Source: Phycisphaerales bacterium Planc_01
GTDB taxonomy: Bacteria > Planctomycetota > Phycisphaerae > Sedimentisphaerales > Anaerobacaceae
Assembly: GCA_001603075.1 (NCBI GenBank)
Contig: LVBB01000069.1
Coordinates: 62,001 to 126,000, forward strand
Reading direction: 5' to 3'
DNA: 64,000 nucleotides
Part shown: one piece after another, positions 16,995 to 31,356 of the stretch
Layout of the letters: the number at the start of each line of letters is the position of its first letter
Position numbering within the stretch: position 1 is the stretch's first letter
The notes under the pieces: generated by a model
The model's database searches: none
Told to the model about the DNA's origin: nothing
The model's input: only the letters and a program-made list of their open reading frames with translations
Translations under genes and position numbers: made by a program

Positions 16995-18251
16995 CTACGC
17001 CTCGATTCCCTTGCGCGGCGCGACGCTGAACGGTCGGCACCGACCGACATTGTTCAGCAGGCCGACCGCCATCATATTCACCAACAGACTGGAGCCCCCG
17101 TAGCTGACGAACGGCAGAGTCAGACCGGTGATCGGCATCAGCCCGAGGGTCATCCCGACGTTGGTGGCGACCTCAACGACAAACATGGCGACGATCCCCA
17201 TAGCCATCAACCGACCGAACGGGTCTGTGTTGTGGACCGCGATCTCCAGGCCGCACGCCACGAGAAGCACGTACAGCAGCAGAAACCCCAGGCAGCCGAT
17301 GAAACCTGACTGATGCGCAATGATCGAGAAGATGAAGTCGTTGTGCCGCTCCGGGAGAAAGTCGTACTTGATGAACGGCCCCTGGCCATAGCCGGCGCCG
17401 CTCCAGCCGCCCGAAGCGACCGCGAACTTGGACCGAACCAGGTGATAGCCCCATTCGTTTCGCCAACTCCGTTCGGTGAACTTGCCCCCGACCAGAAGCC
17501 TGCCCAGGGCCGGGCTCTTCTCGGCCCTCTGCCGAACCCATTGGCTTTGGAGCAGTACGCTGCTGATGCGTATTCGTTGGTACGGGCGGAGCATGAACCA
17601 CATCGCCGGGCTGACGACCACCGCGAGCAGCACGATCAGTGCCAGATGTCTGATCCGGGCCCCTGCAACGAAGAGCATCGTGAAGAACACCGGCATCATC
17701 AGCAGGACCGTGCCAAGGTCGGGTTCGAGCAGGATCAGTACCATCGGAAGCAGCGTCAGGGCAAACGGTCCCACCAGGGCCCGGAAGCGGCTGTAATTGC
17801 TCCGGTAGCGAAGGTACCACGCCAGCGCCAGGATGTAGGCCAGTTTGCAGAACTCCGACGGCTGAATCGCCGGCAGAGAGTGAGAGCCGATCTTGAACAC
17901 GATCCAGCGATGGGCTCCCCCGCGCAGGGGTACGAACGGCAGCGAAACGTACTTGCCCACGAGGATTACGACCAGCAACACCACGGTAACGCCGTAGATC
18001 CAGTGGCTGACAGCCCCCAGGCGGCGATAGTTCACCAGGTTGGCGGCGACCAGGCCTCCCAGGCCGACGACGGCGAAGACCAGTTGCTTCTTCCAATATC
18101 CCGCCAGCTCAGCCGCATCGCTGGTCGGACTGGGCTCCTCGGGATGACCGACGACATAGATCGTCGCAATCCCGATCGCCACCAAAGCAATCATACTGGC
18201 AAGCAGGCAGATCCGGACAGGTAAGAGCCGCCCTTTCAAGAAATTATGCAT
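16995..18251 (-). CDS. rodA: RodA/FtsW-type SEDS peptidoglycan polymerase
   Basis: The 418-residue polytopic protein has the SEDS-family landmarks: AIQPSEFCKLAYILALAWYL, LILLEPDLGTVLLMMPVFF, then GAGYGQGPFIKYDFLPERHN, DFIFSIIAHQSGF and a C-terminal GLTLPFVSYGGSSLLVNM. RodA polymerises glycan strands with a class B penicillin-binding protein during elongation. The rod-type PERHNDFIFS segment favours RodA over FtsW. Possible starts are the ATG at 18251, one base after GAAGGT, or an upstream ATG at 18281. No pbp2 or mreB gene is adjacent. Confidence 0.92.
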   Translation of the reverse strand: MHNFLKGRLLPVRICLLASMIALVAIGIATIYVVGHPEEPSPTSDAAELAGYWKKQLVFAVVGLGGLVAANLVNYRRLGAVSHWIYGVTVVLLVVILVGKYVSLPFVPLRGGAHRWIVFKIGSHSLPAIQPSEFCKLAYILALAWYLRYRSNYSRFRALVGPFALTLLPMVLILLEPDLGTVLLMMPVFFTMLFVAGARIRHLALIVLLAVVVSPAMWFMLRPYQRIRISSVLLQSQWVRQRAEKSPALGRLLVGGKFTERSWRNEWGYHLVRSKFAVASGGWSGAGYGQGPFIKYDFLPERHNDFIFSIIAHQSGFIGCLGFLLLYVLLVACGLEIAVHNTDPFGRLMAMGIVAMFVVEVATNVGMTLGLMPITGLTLPFVSYGGSSLLVNMMAVGLLNNVGRCRPFSVAPRKGIEA

Positions 18252-18570
18252 ACCTTCAAGATACCACAGCAACCCATGCAACGTACAGTAGCGGCAGGCA
18301 AAATGCCGGCGGACAGGCCGTCAGGCAAGCGGTCGCCACGGACAACCGCCTTGAATTCATCGTATCCTGGCCCGCGTTTGCTTGACCGTTTTTGCCGGCC
18401 TTTGGCAGCCACGCCCCCCCCAGCGGCCGCCTCCGGACAGACAACGATGTGACCAAGCCCGACAGACGGGCCCCGCGGAAGCCTCGAACAGGTCCGATTT
18501 CGGCCTTTTGATCTTGATTTTCCCTGTAGTTTCTGGTAGGCTACAAGAGGCCTTGGAGGCGTTATGCACT

Positions 18571-18595
18571 GGTGCCGGGACCCTGTCCAGGCACC
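18571..18595 (+). other. Strong hairpin in the leader of the dockerin-like gene
   Basis: GGTGCC pairs with GGCACC. Inside it, GGAC pairs with GTCC around a CCT loop, with one G/A mismatch between the two stems. There is no T run, so it is unlikely to be a terminator. Confidence 0.5.
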
Positions 18596-18737
18596 CAACG
18601 ACGTCAAGCGGCGGGAAAGGAGGAGCCGAAGGGCGAAGAGCGTGTTGTTGCCGACTTTGCCTGCAAGTCGGGTCTACACCATCGCGACCGACGAGGGTGT
18701 GGGTGTTTCGAGTGAGGGCCATCGTCCCTCCGCAGGA

Positions 18738-18819
18738 CCGCGAAGAAGAGAAGAGAAACGGACAGGACCAAAACCAAGATGCAGCGGGATATCTCGTTCC
18801 GCGAAGAAGAGAAGAGAAA
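18738..18819 (+). repeat. 21-base purine-rich direct repeat, two copies
   Basis: An identical 21-base purine-rich unit, starting CCGCGAAGAAGAGAAG, occurs at 18738..18758 and 18799..18819, a period of 61 bases. The second copy runs into the GAAAGGAAGG ribosome site of the dockerin-like gene. Confidence 0.8.
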
Positions 18820-18832
18820 GGAAGGGTTGCTC

Positions 18833-19813
18833 ATGAAGAGGCTGAGTGTGCTGCTGGCGGTGCTGGTTCTTGCCGGCCCGACCTTGGCGGCCGTGAGGAT
18901 CATCGTCGAGCCCGATGGAAACACGGCGGCGATCAAGTACGAAACAGATGGGGAGAAAGTCCGGGCCTTTGCCCTGGATATCACGGTCGATGCCGGGACC
19001 ATCGTCGGCATTTCCGATTTCATTCGCGGAGAGAGCACCGCGGAGAAGCCTGGCTACGGCATCTTCCCGGCAAACTTCAGCCGGTACATCACCGTCGACG
19101 CCGACACCGGTGAGGTCGCTGCCTGGGACATCAGCGACTACACGCCGGTGGCCGATCCTTGCGATCCGGGCGCCTTGGGCGGTCTGGGCACCAGCGGCAT
19201 CACCATCGAAATGGGCGCTCTGTACTATCCTGCTGACGACAGTTCGCCCAATGCGCCGGGCAACAGCGGTACGCTGTGCCGCCTGACCCTCAGCACGACC
19301 GCCAACGTGACCGTGAGCCTGAACGAGATTCGCGGCGGCGTCGTCCTGACGGACCCGGACGTCGCGGCGACTGTGGACCTGATCCAGGCCTCGGCCCTGA
19401 CCGTCGCCGCCACAAGCAACGGCGACCTGCTCGCCTCCAGCCATCCGGACTACGCGGAGTGGGTTGCCGTCGGCAAGCCGGCCTGCTGGGCCTACCCAAG
19501 ACAATGTCATGGCGACGCCGACGGCGTGGCCGATGGCGATGCCAGCACGGGCTACTACTATGTCGGGCCGCGGGACCTGGACGTCCTGGTCGCCGCCTGG
19601 CAGGTCAAAGAGCCGCCCTTCGGTCCGGGAATCGCCTCGATCGAGAACGGCATCTGCGCCGATTTCGCCCGTGACAAGGAAGGCGACGAAGCGACCGGCT
19701 TCTATCGTGTCGGCATGACCGATCTGAACCGTCTCGTGGCAAGCTGGCTGGTCAAGGAGGCGCCGCAGGGCTCCGGCGTACGCGGCGACTGCGGCGGCAG
19801 CCTGGTGCCATAG
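18833..19813 (+). CDS. Secreted protein with cohesin-like N-terminal region and dockerin-like C-terminal repeats
   Basis: The 326-residue product starts with a signal peptide (MKRLSVLLAVLVLAGPTLA). Residues about 20-190 are beta-rich (VRAFALDITVDAGTIVGISD, LCRLTLSTTANVTVSLNEI), which resembles a cohesin or carbohydrate-binding jelly-roll. The C-terminal 110 residues hold two related units with a Ca-binding-like GDADGVADGD stretch and paired helices, DLDVLVAAWQVKEPPFG and DLNRLVASWLVKEAPQG. Such units resemble dockerin type I modules found in Phycisphaerae. Cysteines flank the units. GGAAGG precedes the ATG. Binding partners are unknown. Confidence 0.75.
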   Translation: MKRLSVLLAVLVLAGPTLAAVRIIVEPDGNTAAIKYETDGEKVRAFALDITVDAGTIVGISDFIRGESTAEKPGYGIFPANFSRYITVDADTGEVAAWDISDYTPVADPCDPGALGGLGTSGITIEMGALYYPADDSSPNAPGNSGTLCRLTLSTTANVTVSLNEIRGGVVLTDPDVAATVDLIQASALTVAATSNGDLLASSHPDYAEWVAVGKPACWAYPRQCHGDADGVADGDASTGYYYVGPRDLDVLVAAWQVKEPPFGPGIASIENGICADFARDKEGDEATGFYRVGMTDLNRLVASWLVKEAPQGSGVRGDCGGSLVP

Positions 19814-19851
19814 CCGATCGGACGACCTCACAACTTCGGTGACCGCACATC

Positions 19852-19886
19852 AAGGGCAAGTCCCCTCAAAGGGCTTGCCCTTTTCC
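19852..19886 (+). terminator. Intrinsic terminator after the dockerin-like gene
   Basis: AAGGGCAAG and CTTGCCCTT form a perfect nine-base-pair stem 39 bases after the stop. A short T tract (TTTTCC) follows. Confidence 0.75.
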
Positions 19887-19960
19887 ATAGCCTTGTCCGA
19901 AGCGGGTCCCTGCGATATGCTCAACGTGCGTGTTTGCTCGTCCGTTCAAGAGTGGAGCCT

Positions 19961-20536
19961 ATGAGATACACAGTGTGCATCGTTGTTTGTCTGACGACAG
20001 CCATACTGTCGATGGGTTGCCGCGGCCCTGCAGCGTCGCGGCAAGACGCTGTGAGCGTTATGGTCCAAGGCGGAGGCGGATTCCCTCCCGAGCTGGCCGG
20101 TACATGGAAGGCGAATCGCGAGGGATGGGAACTGGTGATCGAACCGGACGGACGCATCGCCTCGGCGGTGATCAGCCTCGGCCGAGTTCGCATCACGCCC
20201 GGCAAGAGCCAGACCCTCGCAACCCAGGCAGGAGGCGAGGGGCTCTTCGAACCCGGTCCCTGGACCGTTCACTACGACCCGAAAACAAACGATCTGATCG
20301 TGAAGATCGTTGTGAGCCACGTCCGCATCGAGATGGCCGAGGCGGTCCTGGAAGGCACCGGCATGGACACCTTCGCCGGACCGATTTCGGCGGCCGACGG
20401 CGTCTGGCAGGTGCAGTGGACGAATTTCAGCCGCTACCTCCTCCGTATGCCTGATGGCTCACTTTCGGAGTTGGCGACCGACGAGACCTATGGTGAAACG
20501 ATCGCACTGACGTTCGAGAGACTCTTGCGGCCGTAG
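19961..20536 (+). CDS. Putative lipoprotein of unknown function
   Basis: The 191-residue product has a lipoprotein-like signal peptide (MRYTVCIVVCLTTAILSMGC), with Cys20 as the probable lipidation site; the box LSMGC is slightly atypical. The mature part opens with a GGFPPELAGTWKANREGWEL stretch and continues with beta strands, suggesting a small lipocalin- or META-like barrel. The start is the ATG preceded by GTGGAG; nine further in-frame codons upstream look non-coding. It is convergent with the spermidine-synthase-like gene, whose stop is six bases away. I cannot assign a role. Confidence 0.7.
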   Translation: MRYTVCIVVCLTTAILSMGCRGPAASRQDAVSVMVQGGGGFPPELAGTWKANREGWELVIEPDGRIASAVISLGRVRITPGKSQTLATQAGGEGLFEPGPWTVHYDPKTNDLIVKIVVSHVRIEMAEAVLEGTGMDTFAGPISAADGVWQVQWTNFSRYLLRMPDGSLSELATDETYGETIALTFERLLRP

Positions 20537-20541
20537 GGAAC

Positions 20542-22764
20542 TCACCGGCGCTGCTTGACCCGCTGGTACTCCAGAAAATCCACGTACGCTCCGACCTGAA
20601 GCGCGACGTCCCGCCGCCCGAGATTCTTCAGCATCACAACATGCTTTCTCGCCACAGCAATGGCCTCATCGTAGCGTTGCTGACGTTCGAGCGTCTCGGC
20701 CAGCTTCTCATAGAATGTCAGATTGGCCGGCTCCAGGGCCATGGCCCGGTCGAACGCCTCGGCTGCACCCTGGAGGTCCCCCGCCAGCACGAGCGTGTCC
20801 CCAAGCCGCTCCCAGGAGACAACGGAATTGGGGTTCTTCCGGAGATCCACACGAAACCATCGGGCCGCTTCGGCCAAGTGCGTTCGCGCATCCGTCTTGC
20901 GGCCCGCCTGCCCGAGCACGATCCCCAGATTCATGTGGGCGGCGGCGATCGCCATCGCCTGCCGACCCGCCTCATCCGCTTGGGCGATGGCGTTTCGAAA
21001 GGCCTCGACGGCCCCCTGTGAGTCATCCTGAGCCAGCCTCATTTCCCCAACGAGGCTCCAGGCCTCCGTTGCCATCGACGGATCCAGTTCCGCTGCCTGA
21101 CGATAGCGCAGCGCGCTTCGCTCATACTCCTGGGCGATCCGAAGCCTTGCGGCCTCCCGCAAGCACCTGTCGGCCAGTCTCTGCCTGGCGACCTCCGGCG
21201 TCACTGTCGCCAGAAGCTCCTCCACCGGGGCATAGTCATCGGTCAGAACCAGGTGCCTGCCGACGGCCTTGAGGGCGGCCAGCTTGGAGTCATCCAGCCG
21301 CTCGAACTCCAGATGCGCATCGTAGTCCCGCAGACACCCCGCCGCGTCGAAAGCACGATGTGCCGCGACGACGACGAAAGCGCTCCACCTCGCCCGCGGT
21401 CCGACCCGATCGGCGAGGACGCAGACATGCGCGAAGGTCTGCTCCAACGTGGCGACCACGGCGCCCAGGAAGCGCCCCCCGCCGGGTGCGTCGATGACAT
21501 GGAGCATGTAAACACCGCCGTCGGCCAGAAGGGCCCCGATTTTCTCGTTGAACTGCTGCGTGATCAACGGAAACGGGACCGAGCCGTCACAAACCATATC
21601 GGCATAGATGAAATCGTACGGCGGCTCCCGCTCGCTCGCATCCCGTCGGTTCGACAGGAACCCCACTTGGTATCGCGCATCGACATGGGCGATTTCGATC
21701 GCCGACTCTTCCTCCAGATCGAACGCCTCTCTGGCTGCTTGTGTCACACCAGGATCGAGCTCGATCACCCGCACGAGACTCTCGGGCCAGGATGCCTTGA
21801 GATATCGTGGAAAGGCATAGCCCCCGCTGCCGACGACCAGCACCGACAGATCGCTCCTGTCCCCGGCCAGGCCATGCGTCAAGCCGGCGTAAACCTCCGT
21901 GTGGAACTGGTGCAGACGTGTGCTCTCGCCGATGACGGCCTCGCCTCGCCGCAACGAATCCTGCCAGAACGCGCGTCGATCCGGCCGATTGGAGACTCGC
22001 CGGACGACGATGTGGCCGTACGTCGTCTCCCTCTGATAGAGGAGACTCGGATCGCTCGCCTCACGCAGCGCCGCTCCCTCGCCCGCCTCGCGCGCCCATT
22101 CGGCCGGGGCCATGCCCATCGTCGCCAGCGTCGCGAATACCATCGCCCACAGGTACAGCGCCCAGCAACTCGTCCAATACAACAACGCGACGCCCAACAG
22201 GGCCGCGCCGATGATCCAGATCATGGCGATGCACCCGTAGGCGGGAACAAGGTAGAACCCTGTCGCATACATCCCGACAATCGCCCCGACCGCCCCCCAC
22301 GCGCAGAGTCCCCCCGCCGCACGCCCGAACGTCGGCCCGTGGCCCGGCGTCATCCGGACCGTCACCGGGACGATCGCGCCCAGCAACACGGACGGGACGA
22401 GCAACAGCGCCGCCGCGTGCACGAGGGCCTGGACCGGCCAGCTCAACTCCCACAGCCACAACCATCGGGTCACCAGGGTGTTGAGCACGATGACCGCCAC
22501 ACAGGCCGCCGACGCCAGGCCGAACAGGACAGCCAGGACCCGGCGGGGGTGATAGCGATCTGCGATGCGGCCCCCTGCATAGCTGCCGAAAGCCATTCCG
22601 CCCAGACCGATTCCAATGATCGATGTCCATGTATGAAGTGAAGTACCCAGGCTCGCACCCGCAAGCCGCACCACGACCAGCCCCAGGGCCATGATGGCGC
22701 CACCCAGAAAGAAGACCGTCGCGCTCGGGACGAAAACCCCCAGAACATCCCTGAGTTTGCCCAT
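20542..22764 (-). CDS. Membrane-anchored spermidine-synthase-like methyltransferase-fold protein with C-terminal TPRs
   Basis: The 740-residue product has three parts. Residues about 1-220 form multiple transmembrane helices (FVPSATVFFLGGAIMALGLV, then GIGLGGMAFGSYAGGRIAD). Residues about 290-490 form a spermidine-synthase-like Rossmann domain with VLVVGSGGYAFPRYL, the acidic IELDPGV loop and YDFIYADMVCDG. Residues about 560-735 form tetratricopeptide repeats (LGDTLVLAGDLQGAAEAFDR and relatives). Such membrane spermidine-synthase-like proteins are widespread, but their substrate is usually unknown. GAGGA precedes the ATG. No decarboxylase or other polyamine gene is adjacent. Confidence 0.82.
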   Translation of the reverse strand: MGKLRDVLGVFVPSATVFFLGGAIMALGLVVVRLAGASLGTSLHTWTSIIGIGLGGMAFGSYAGGRIADRYHPRRVLAVLFGLASAACVAVIVLNTLVTRWLWLWELSWPVQALVHAAALLLVPSVLLGAIVPVTVRMTPGHGPTFGRAAGGLCAWGAVGAIVGMYATGFYLVPAYGCIAMIWIIGAALLGVALLYWTSCWALYLWAMVFATLATMGMAPAEWAREAGEGAALREASDPSLLYQRETTYGHIVVRRVSNRPDRRAFWQDSLRRGEAVIGESTRLHQFHTEVYAGLTHGLAGDRSDLSVLVVGSGGYAFPRYLKASWPESLVRVIELDPGVTQAAREAFDLEEESAIEIAHVDARYQVGFLSNRRDASEREPPYDFIYADMVCDGSVPFPLITQQFNEKIGALLADGGVYMLHVIDAPGGGRFLGAVVATLEQTFAHVCVLADRVGPRARWSAFVVVAAHRAFDAAGCLRDYDAHLEFERLDDSKLAALKAVGRHLVLTDDYAPVEELLATVTPEVARQRLADRCLREAARLRIAQEYERSALRYRQAAELDPSMATEAWSLVGEMRLAQDDSQGAVEAFRNAIAQADEAGRQAMAIAAAHMNLGIVLGQAGRKTDARTHLAEAARWFRVDLRKNPNSVVSWERLGDTLVLAGDLQGAAEAFDRAMALEPANLTFYEKLAETLERQQRYDEAIAVARKHVVMLKNLGRRDVALQVGAYVDFLEYQRVKQRR

Positions 22765-22835
22765 GTTCTTTGTTCCTCATCCATCGGAGCAAAAACGGGA
22801 GTATAGCAGAGTGGCACAGTGCCGACAAGACCGAC

Positions 22836-23285
22836 TCACAGATCGAAATAGCGGACGCCGCCCTCATCGGTGCCGGGCCAGTCCAGGCGGATGGTCTGTG
22901 TGGCGGGCTGGTAGATCCATCCGTGCGCCCCTGTCGCCTCGGTGGGAAATGGCTCGTTGTTGCCGATCATGCGAATCGTCCGGCGGTTATTGAAGGGGTT
23001 TTCGGGAATGCGCCGCATGTAGGACTCGTTCACAACCGTCTGTTCGTTGAAGAAGGTCTCGTCCAGGGCGCCGTTGCGATCGTCGTTGTCATATCCGGGC
23101 GGAACGCCTCGGTGGTTGGCGGCATAGAGTTCGATCGTACTGCGCAACACCCGCAGATTGTCCTTCGCAGCAGCCGTCTTGGCATCGGTCGCCTGGTTCT
23201 GCACGTGCGGCACAACCAGGGCGGCCAGGATGCCGATGATGCACGCCACGATCACCAACTCGACGACGGACAGTCCATTTCTCAT
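22836..23285 (-). CDS. Type II secretion-type pseudopilin, solitary
   Basis: The 149-residue protein begins MRNG followed by LSVVELVIVACIIGILAALV. This is a class III prepilin signal: cleavage after Gly4 and the conserved Glu at position +5 of the mature helix. The body has a hydrophilic alpha-spine (QATDAKTAAAKDNLRVLRS) and a GspG-like segment (IPENPFNNRRT). It ends with a short beta hairpin (HGWIYQPATQTIRLDWPG). No prepilin peptidase, ATPase or secretin gene is near. It lies 72 bases upstream of the spermidine-synthase-like gene on the same strand. Confidence 0.85.
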   Translation of the reverse strand: MRNGLSVVELVIVACIIGILAALVVPHVQNQATDAKTAAAKDNLRVLRSTIELYAANHRGVPPGYDNDDRNGALDETFFNEQTVVNESYMRRIPENPFNNRRTIRMIGNNEPFPTEATGAHGWIYQPATQTIRLDWPGTDEGGVRYFDL

Positions 23286-23942
23286 TGCCTACGCCGCAAT
23301 CAAACCCATACGCTACCCGTTTGCCATCCGACTCCACAGACTCCATCGGCGTTATCGTCGGGCGACTTGACCCCACCGATCCGGTTATCGGACACAGCCG
23401 CATCGTTATGGCCGAACATCCAGAATCAACCGGCGATAACTGTACAAACTCGGCCGCCCGTTGTCCACAACCTCCGGAATCACGTGGATCGTTCCGGACG
23501 CATCCATACTCGTTCGAGTAGATGCGGAACCGTACCATCGACTGCTCATCGTCGGGCTCCTTGCGCCGCCCTTTCTGCTCTGCCGGAGCGTCCAAGGCAA
23601 CCGGCAGCCACAGAGCCCCCATTTTGCCCGTCCTCTCACCGCATTTCGCATCAGCTCCATGTCTCGCCGTCGCACCTTGTGCTCCGTGACATTCGTGCGT
23701 CCGGCGTACCCGCGGCGGCAAAAGGGTTTGCATTCGGCGACACCATCTTCTATGCTGGCACAAAGCCGATGGGGTCGTATCAGAGACGTCCGGCATGACC
23801 AAGGATCATGCGAACACAGACACCTTTTCGTGCGTGGTATCTGTATCCCGCCGCGCGGATGGGCGTCGGCGACGGCTTTCTCTTCCCTCCGCGGCGCGAT
23901 CCGCCCAACGTGAACGACCGATGTCAGGGATGCGGCAAGACT
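23286..23942 (+). other. Gene-free region upstream of glgE
   Basis: About 650 bases show no ORF with a recognisable product. A promoter is predicted at 23728..23756. The frame of glgE stays open back to an ATG at 23808, preceded by AAGGA only two bases away, so part of this region could be coding if that start is used. Confidence 0.45.
23728..23756 (+). promoter_or_regulatory. Candidate promoter of the glgE-treS-glgB cluster
   Basis: TTGCAT (23728..23733) is followed after 17 bases by TATGCT (23751..23756). The predicted start near 23763 precedes both possible glgE start codons. Confidence 0.45.
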
Positions 23943-25931
23943 ATGATTGTGGACAACGACGGCAGACAACGCGCGGCAATCGACAACGTGCGTCCGCAAA
24001 TCGACGGGGGACGCTTTCCGATCAAGCGGTCGCTCGGCGAAATCGTGACCGTCAAGGCTGACGTCTTCGCCGACGGACACGATCGCATTCGCGTCGAACT
24101 GCTGCACCGCAGCCCCCGGCAGGATTCCTGGACCGTTGAGCCGATGGTCCATCGCATCAACGACGAATGGATCGCGCGATTTTCCGTCACCGAGTTGGGC
24201 GACTATCTCTATACGGTTCGTGCATGGGTGGACCCGTTCGCCACGTGGCAGGCGGATCTGGTCAAAAGGATCGAGGCGGATCAGGACATTGCTGTCGAAC
24301 TGAAGATCGGCGCCCAACTGCTCGCCACTGCCGCGAAGCGGGCCGAAGAAGCCGACGCCGAGCAGTTCAGGCAGTGGGCCAGGCGTTGGCGTTCGGCCAG
24401 ACGTACGAGCTCGGCAATTGAGACGGCGCTGAGCGAGGAATTGGCGGCGCTGATGGCCCAATACCCGGACCGCTCGCTGGCCACTCTGTACGACAGGGAA
24501 CTGGCCGTCGCCGTAGACCGACCGAAGGCGGTGTTCAGCGCCTGGTACGAGTTGTTCCCCCGCTCGTTCGGCAAAGGCGGCAAACACGGAACGTTCCAGG
24601 ACTGCGAACGGCTGCTGCCGGAGATCGCACGGATGGGGTTCGACGTTCTCTATCTGCCGCCCATTCACCCCATCGGACAAACCCATCGCAAGGGCAAGAA
24701 CAACGCCACCGTCTGCGCCCGAACCGATCCGGGCAGCCCATGGGCCATCGGCAGCGCCGAAGGGGGCCACAAGGCCGTCGCCAAGGAACTGGGAACGCTG
24801 AGCGATTTTCGTCGGCTGGTGAAGAAGGCCGGCCAGCACAACCTGGAAATCGCCCTCGACATGGCGTTTCAGTGCTCGCCCGATCACCCCTACGTGACAT
24901 CGCATCCGGAGTGGTTTCGCTGGCGGCCGGATGGGACCGTGCAGTTCGCCGAGAACCCGCCGAAGAAATACGAAGACATCCTGCCGCTGAACTTCGAGAC
25001 GCCGCAATGGAAGGCGCTCTGGGAGGAGCTGCGCGACGTGGTCCTCTTCTGGACCGACCAGGGCGTGCGGATCTTTCGCGTGGACAACCCGCACACCAAG
25101 CCGTTCGGGTTCTGGGGGTGGCTGATCGCCGAGGTGCGCCGCCGCCACCCCGATGTGCTGTTTCTGGCCGAAGCGTTCACACGGCCGAAGGTCATGCAGC
25201 GTCTGGCGAAGGTCGGCTTCAACCAGTCCTACACGTACTTCACCTGGCGGAATACGAAATGGGAGCTGGAGCAGTACATCCGCGAGCTGACGCAAACGGA
25301 CGCCGCCGAGACGATGCGTCCGAACTTCTGGCCCAACACCCCCGACATCCTGCCGCAATACCTCCAATACGGCGGCCGGGCCGCCTTCATCATTCGCCTG
25401 GTCCTGGCGGCGACGCTCTCGTCCAGCTATGGCATCTATGGGCCCGCGTTCGAGTTGTGCGTCAGCGAGGCCGTCGAGGGCAAGGAGGAATATCTCGACT
25501 CGGAGAAGTACGAGATCAAGAAGTGGGACTGGAAGCGCAAAGGGAACATCCGGCCGGTGATCGAGCGCGTCAACCGCGTTCGCAGGGAGAACCCCTGCCT
25601 CCAGAAGTTCCGCAACATCCGCCTGTACGACGTCCAGAACGAGAACCTGCTGTGCTACGGCAAGACCGGCGACGACCCCACCGACGTGACCGTGATCGTC
25701 GTGAGCCTCGACCCGCACCACAAGCAATCGGGCTGGGTGCAGTTGCCGCTCGATGCACTGGGGATCGACCCGCACCAGCCCTACCTGATGGACGATGCGT
25801 TGACCGGGGACAAGTATGTCTGGCAGGGACCGAACAACTTCATCGAGCTGGACCCCCACGTCATGCCCGCCCACATCCTGCGGCTTCGGCGGACGCTGCG
25901 GCGGGAAACAGACTTCGACTACTTCCTCTGA
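23943..25931 (+). CDS. glgE: GlgE, alpha-1,4-glucan:maltose-1-phosphate maltosyltransferase
   Basis: The 662-residue GH13 enzyme extends linear alpha-1,4-glucan using maltose-1-phosphate. It opens with NVRPQIDGGRFPIKRSLGE, the start of the GlgE N-terminal domain. The catalytic barrel includes SAWYELFPRSFG, then LYLPPIHPIG and the maltose-1-phosphate-type segment RKGKNNA. Asp381 in IFRVDNPHTKP is the nucleophile and Glu410 in LFLAEAFTRP the acid/base. The ATG at 23943 gives family length; a 45-residue longer form from 23808 is possible. It is followed after 15 bases by the treS-maltokinase fusion, the source of its substrate. Confidence 0.93.
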   Translation: MIVDNDGRQRAAIDNVRPQIDGGRFPIKRSLGEIVTVKADVFADGHDRIRVELLHRSPRQDSWTVEPMVHRINDEWIARFSVTELGDYLYTVRAWVDPFATWQADLVKRIEADQDIAVELKIGAQLLATAAKRAEEADAEQFRQWARRWRSARRTSSAIETALSEELAALMAQYPDRSLATLYDRELAVAVDRPKAVFSAWYELFPRSFGKGGKHGTFQDCERLLPEIARMGFDVLYLPPIHPIGQTHRKGKNNATVCARTDPGSPWAIGSAEGGHKAVAKELGTLSDFRRLVKKAGQHNLEIALDMAFQCSPDHPYVTSHPEWFRWRPDGTVQFAENPPKKYEDILPLNFETPQWKALWEELRDVVLFWTDQGVRIFRVDNPHTKPFGFWGWLIAEVRRRHPDVLFLAEAFTRPKVMQRLAKVGFNQSYTYFTWRNTKWELEQYIRELTQTDAAETMRPNFWPNTPDILPQYLQYGGRAAFIIRLVLAATLSSSYGIYGPAFELCVSEAVEGKEEYLDSEKYEIKKWDWKRKGNIRPVIERVNRVRRENPCLQKFRNIRLYDVQNENLLCYGKTGDDPTDVTVIVVSLDPHHKQSGWVQLPLDALGIDPHQPYLMDDALTGDKYVWQGPNNFIELDPHVMPAHILRLRRTLRRETDFDYFL

Positions 25932-25946
25932 CAGGAGCCACCGCCC

Positions 25947-29261
<3,315 letters not shown>

Positions 29262-29346
29262 TGCGCTGTTTTCGGTTTACGATCTGTCGTTCGAGATACC
29301 GCGTTGCGTGTGCGACACCGCTCGAACGACGAACTTCGAGGGTCTT

Positions 29347-31308
<1,962 letters not shown>

Positions 31309-31356
31309 TGCAGACCGCCCGGGGGGTGGGTCTGCCAGCCCCCGGACGAATCGTCT

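Larger units (their letters stand above)
18252..18832 (+). other. Gene-free divergent region between rodA and the dockerin-like gene
   Basis: No credible ORF is visible in about 580 bases. The rightward half contains a weak promoter-like pair (TTGATT at 18514..18519, 17 bases, TAGGCT at 18537..18542), a strong stem-loop at 18571..18595 and a purine-rich direct repeat at 18738..18819. A structured leader RNA of about 290 bases for the downstream gene is likely. I could not match it to a known riboswitch. Confidence 0.5.

Noticed and set aside
31310-31335. GCAGACC/GGTCTGC stem between glgB and malQ as a terminator
   Set aside because: The loop is long and no T tract follows on either strand.
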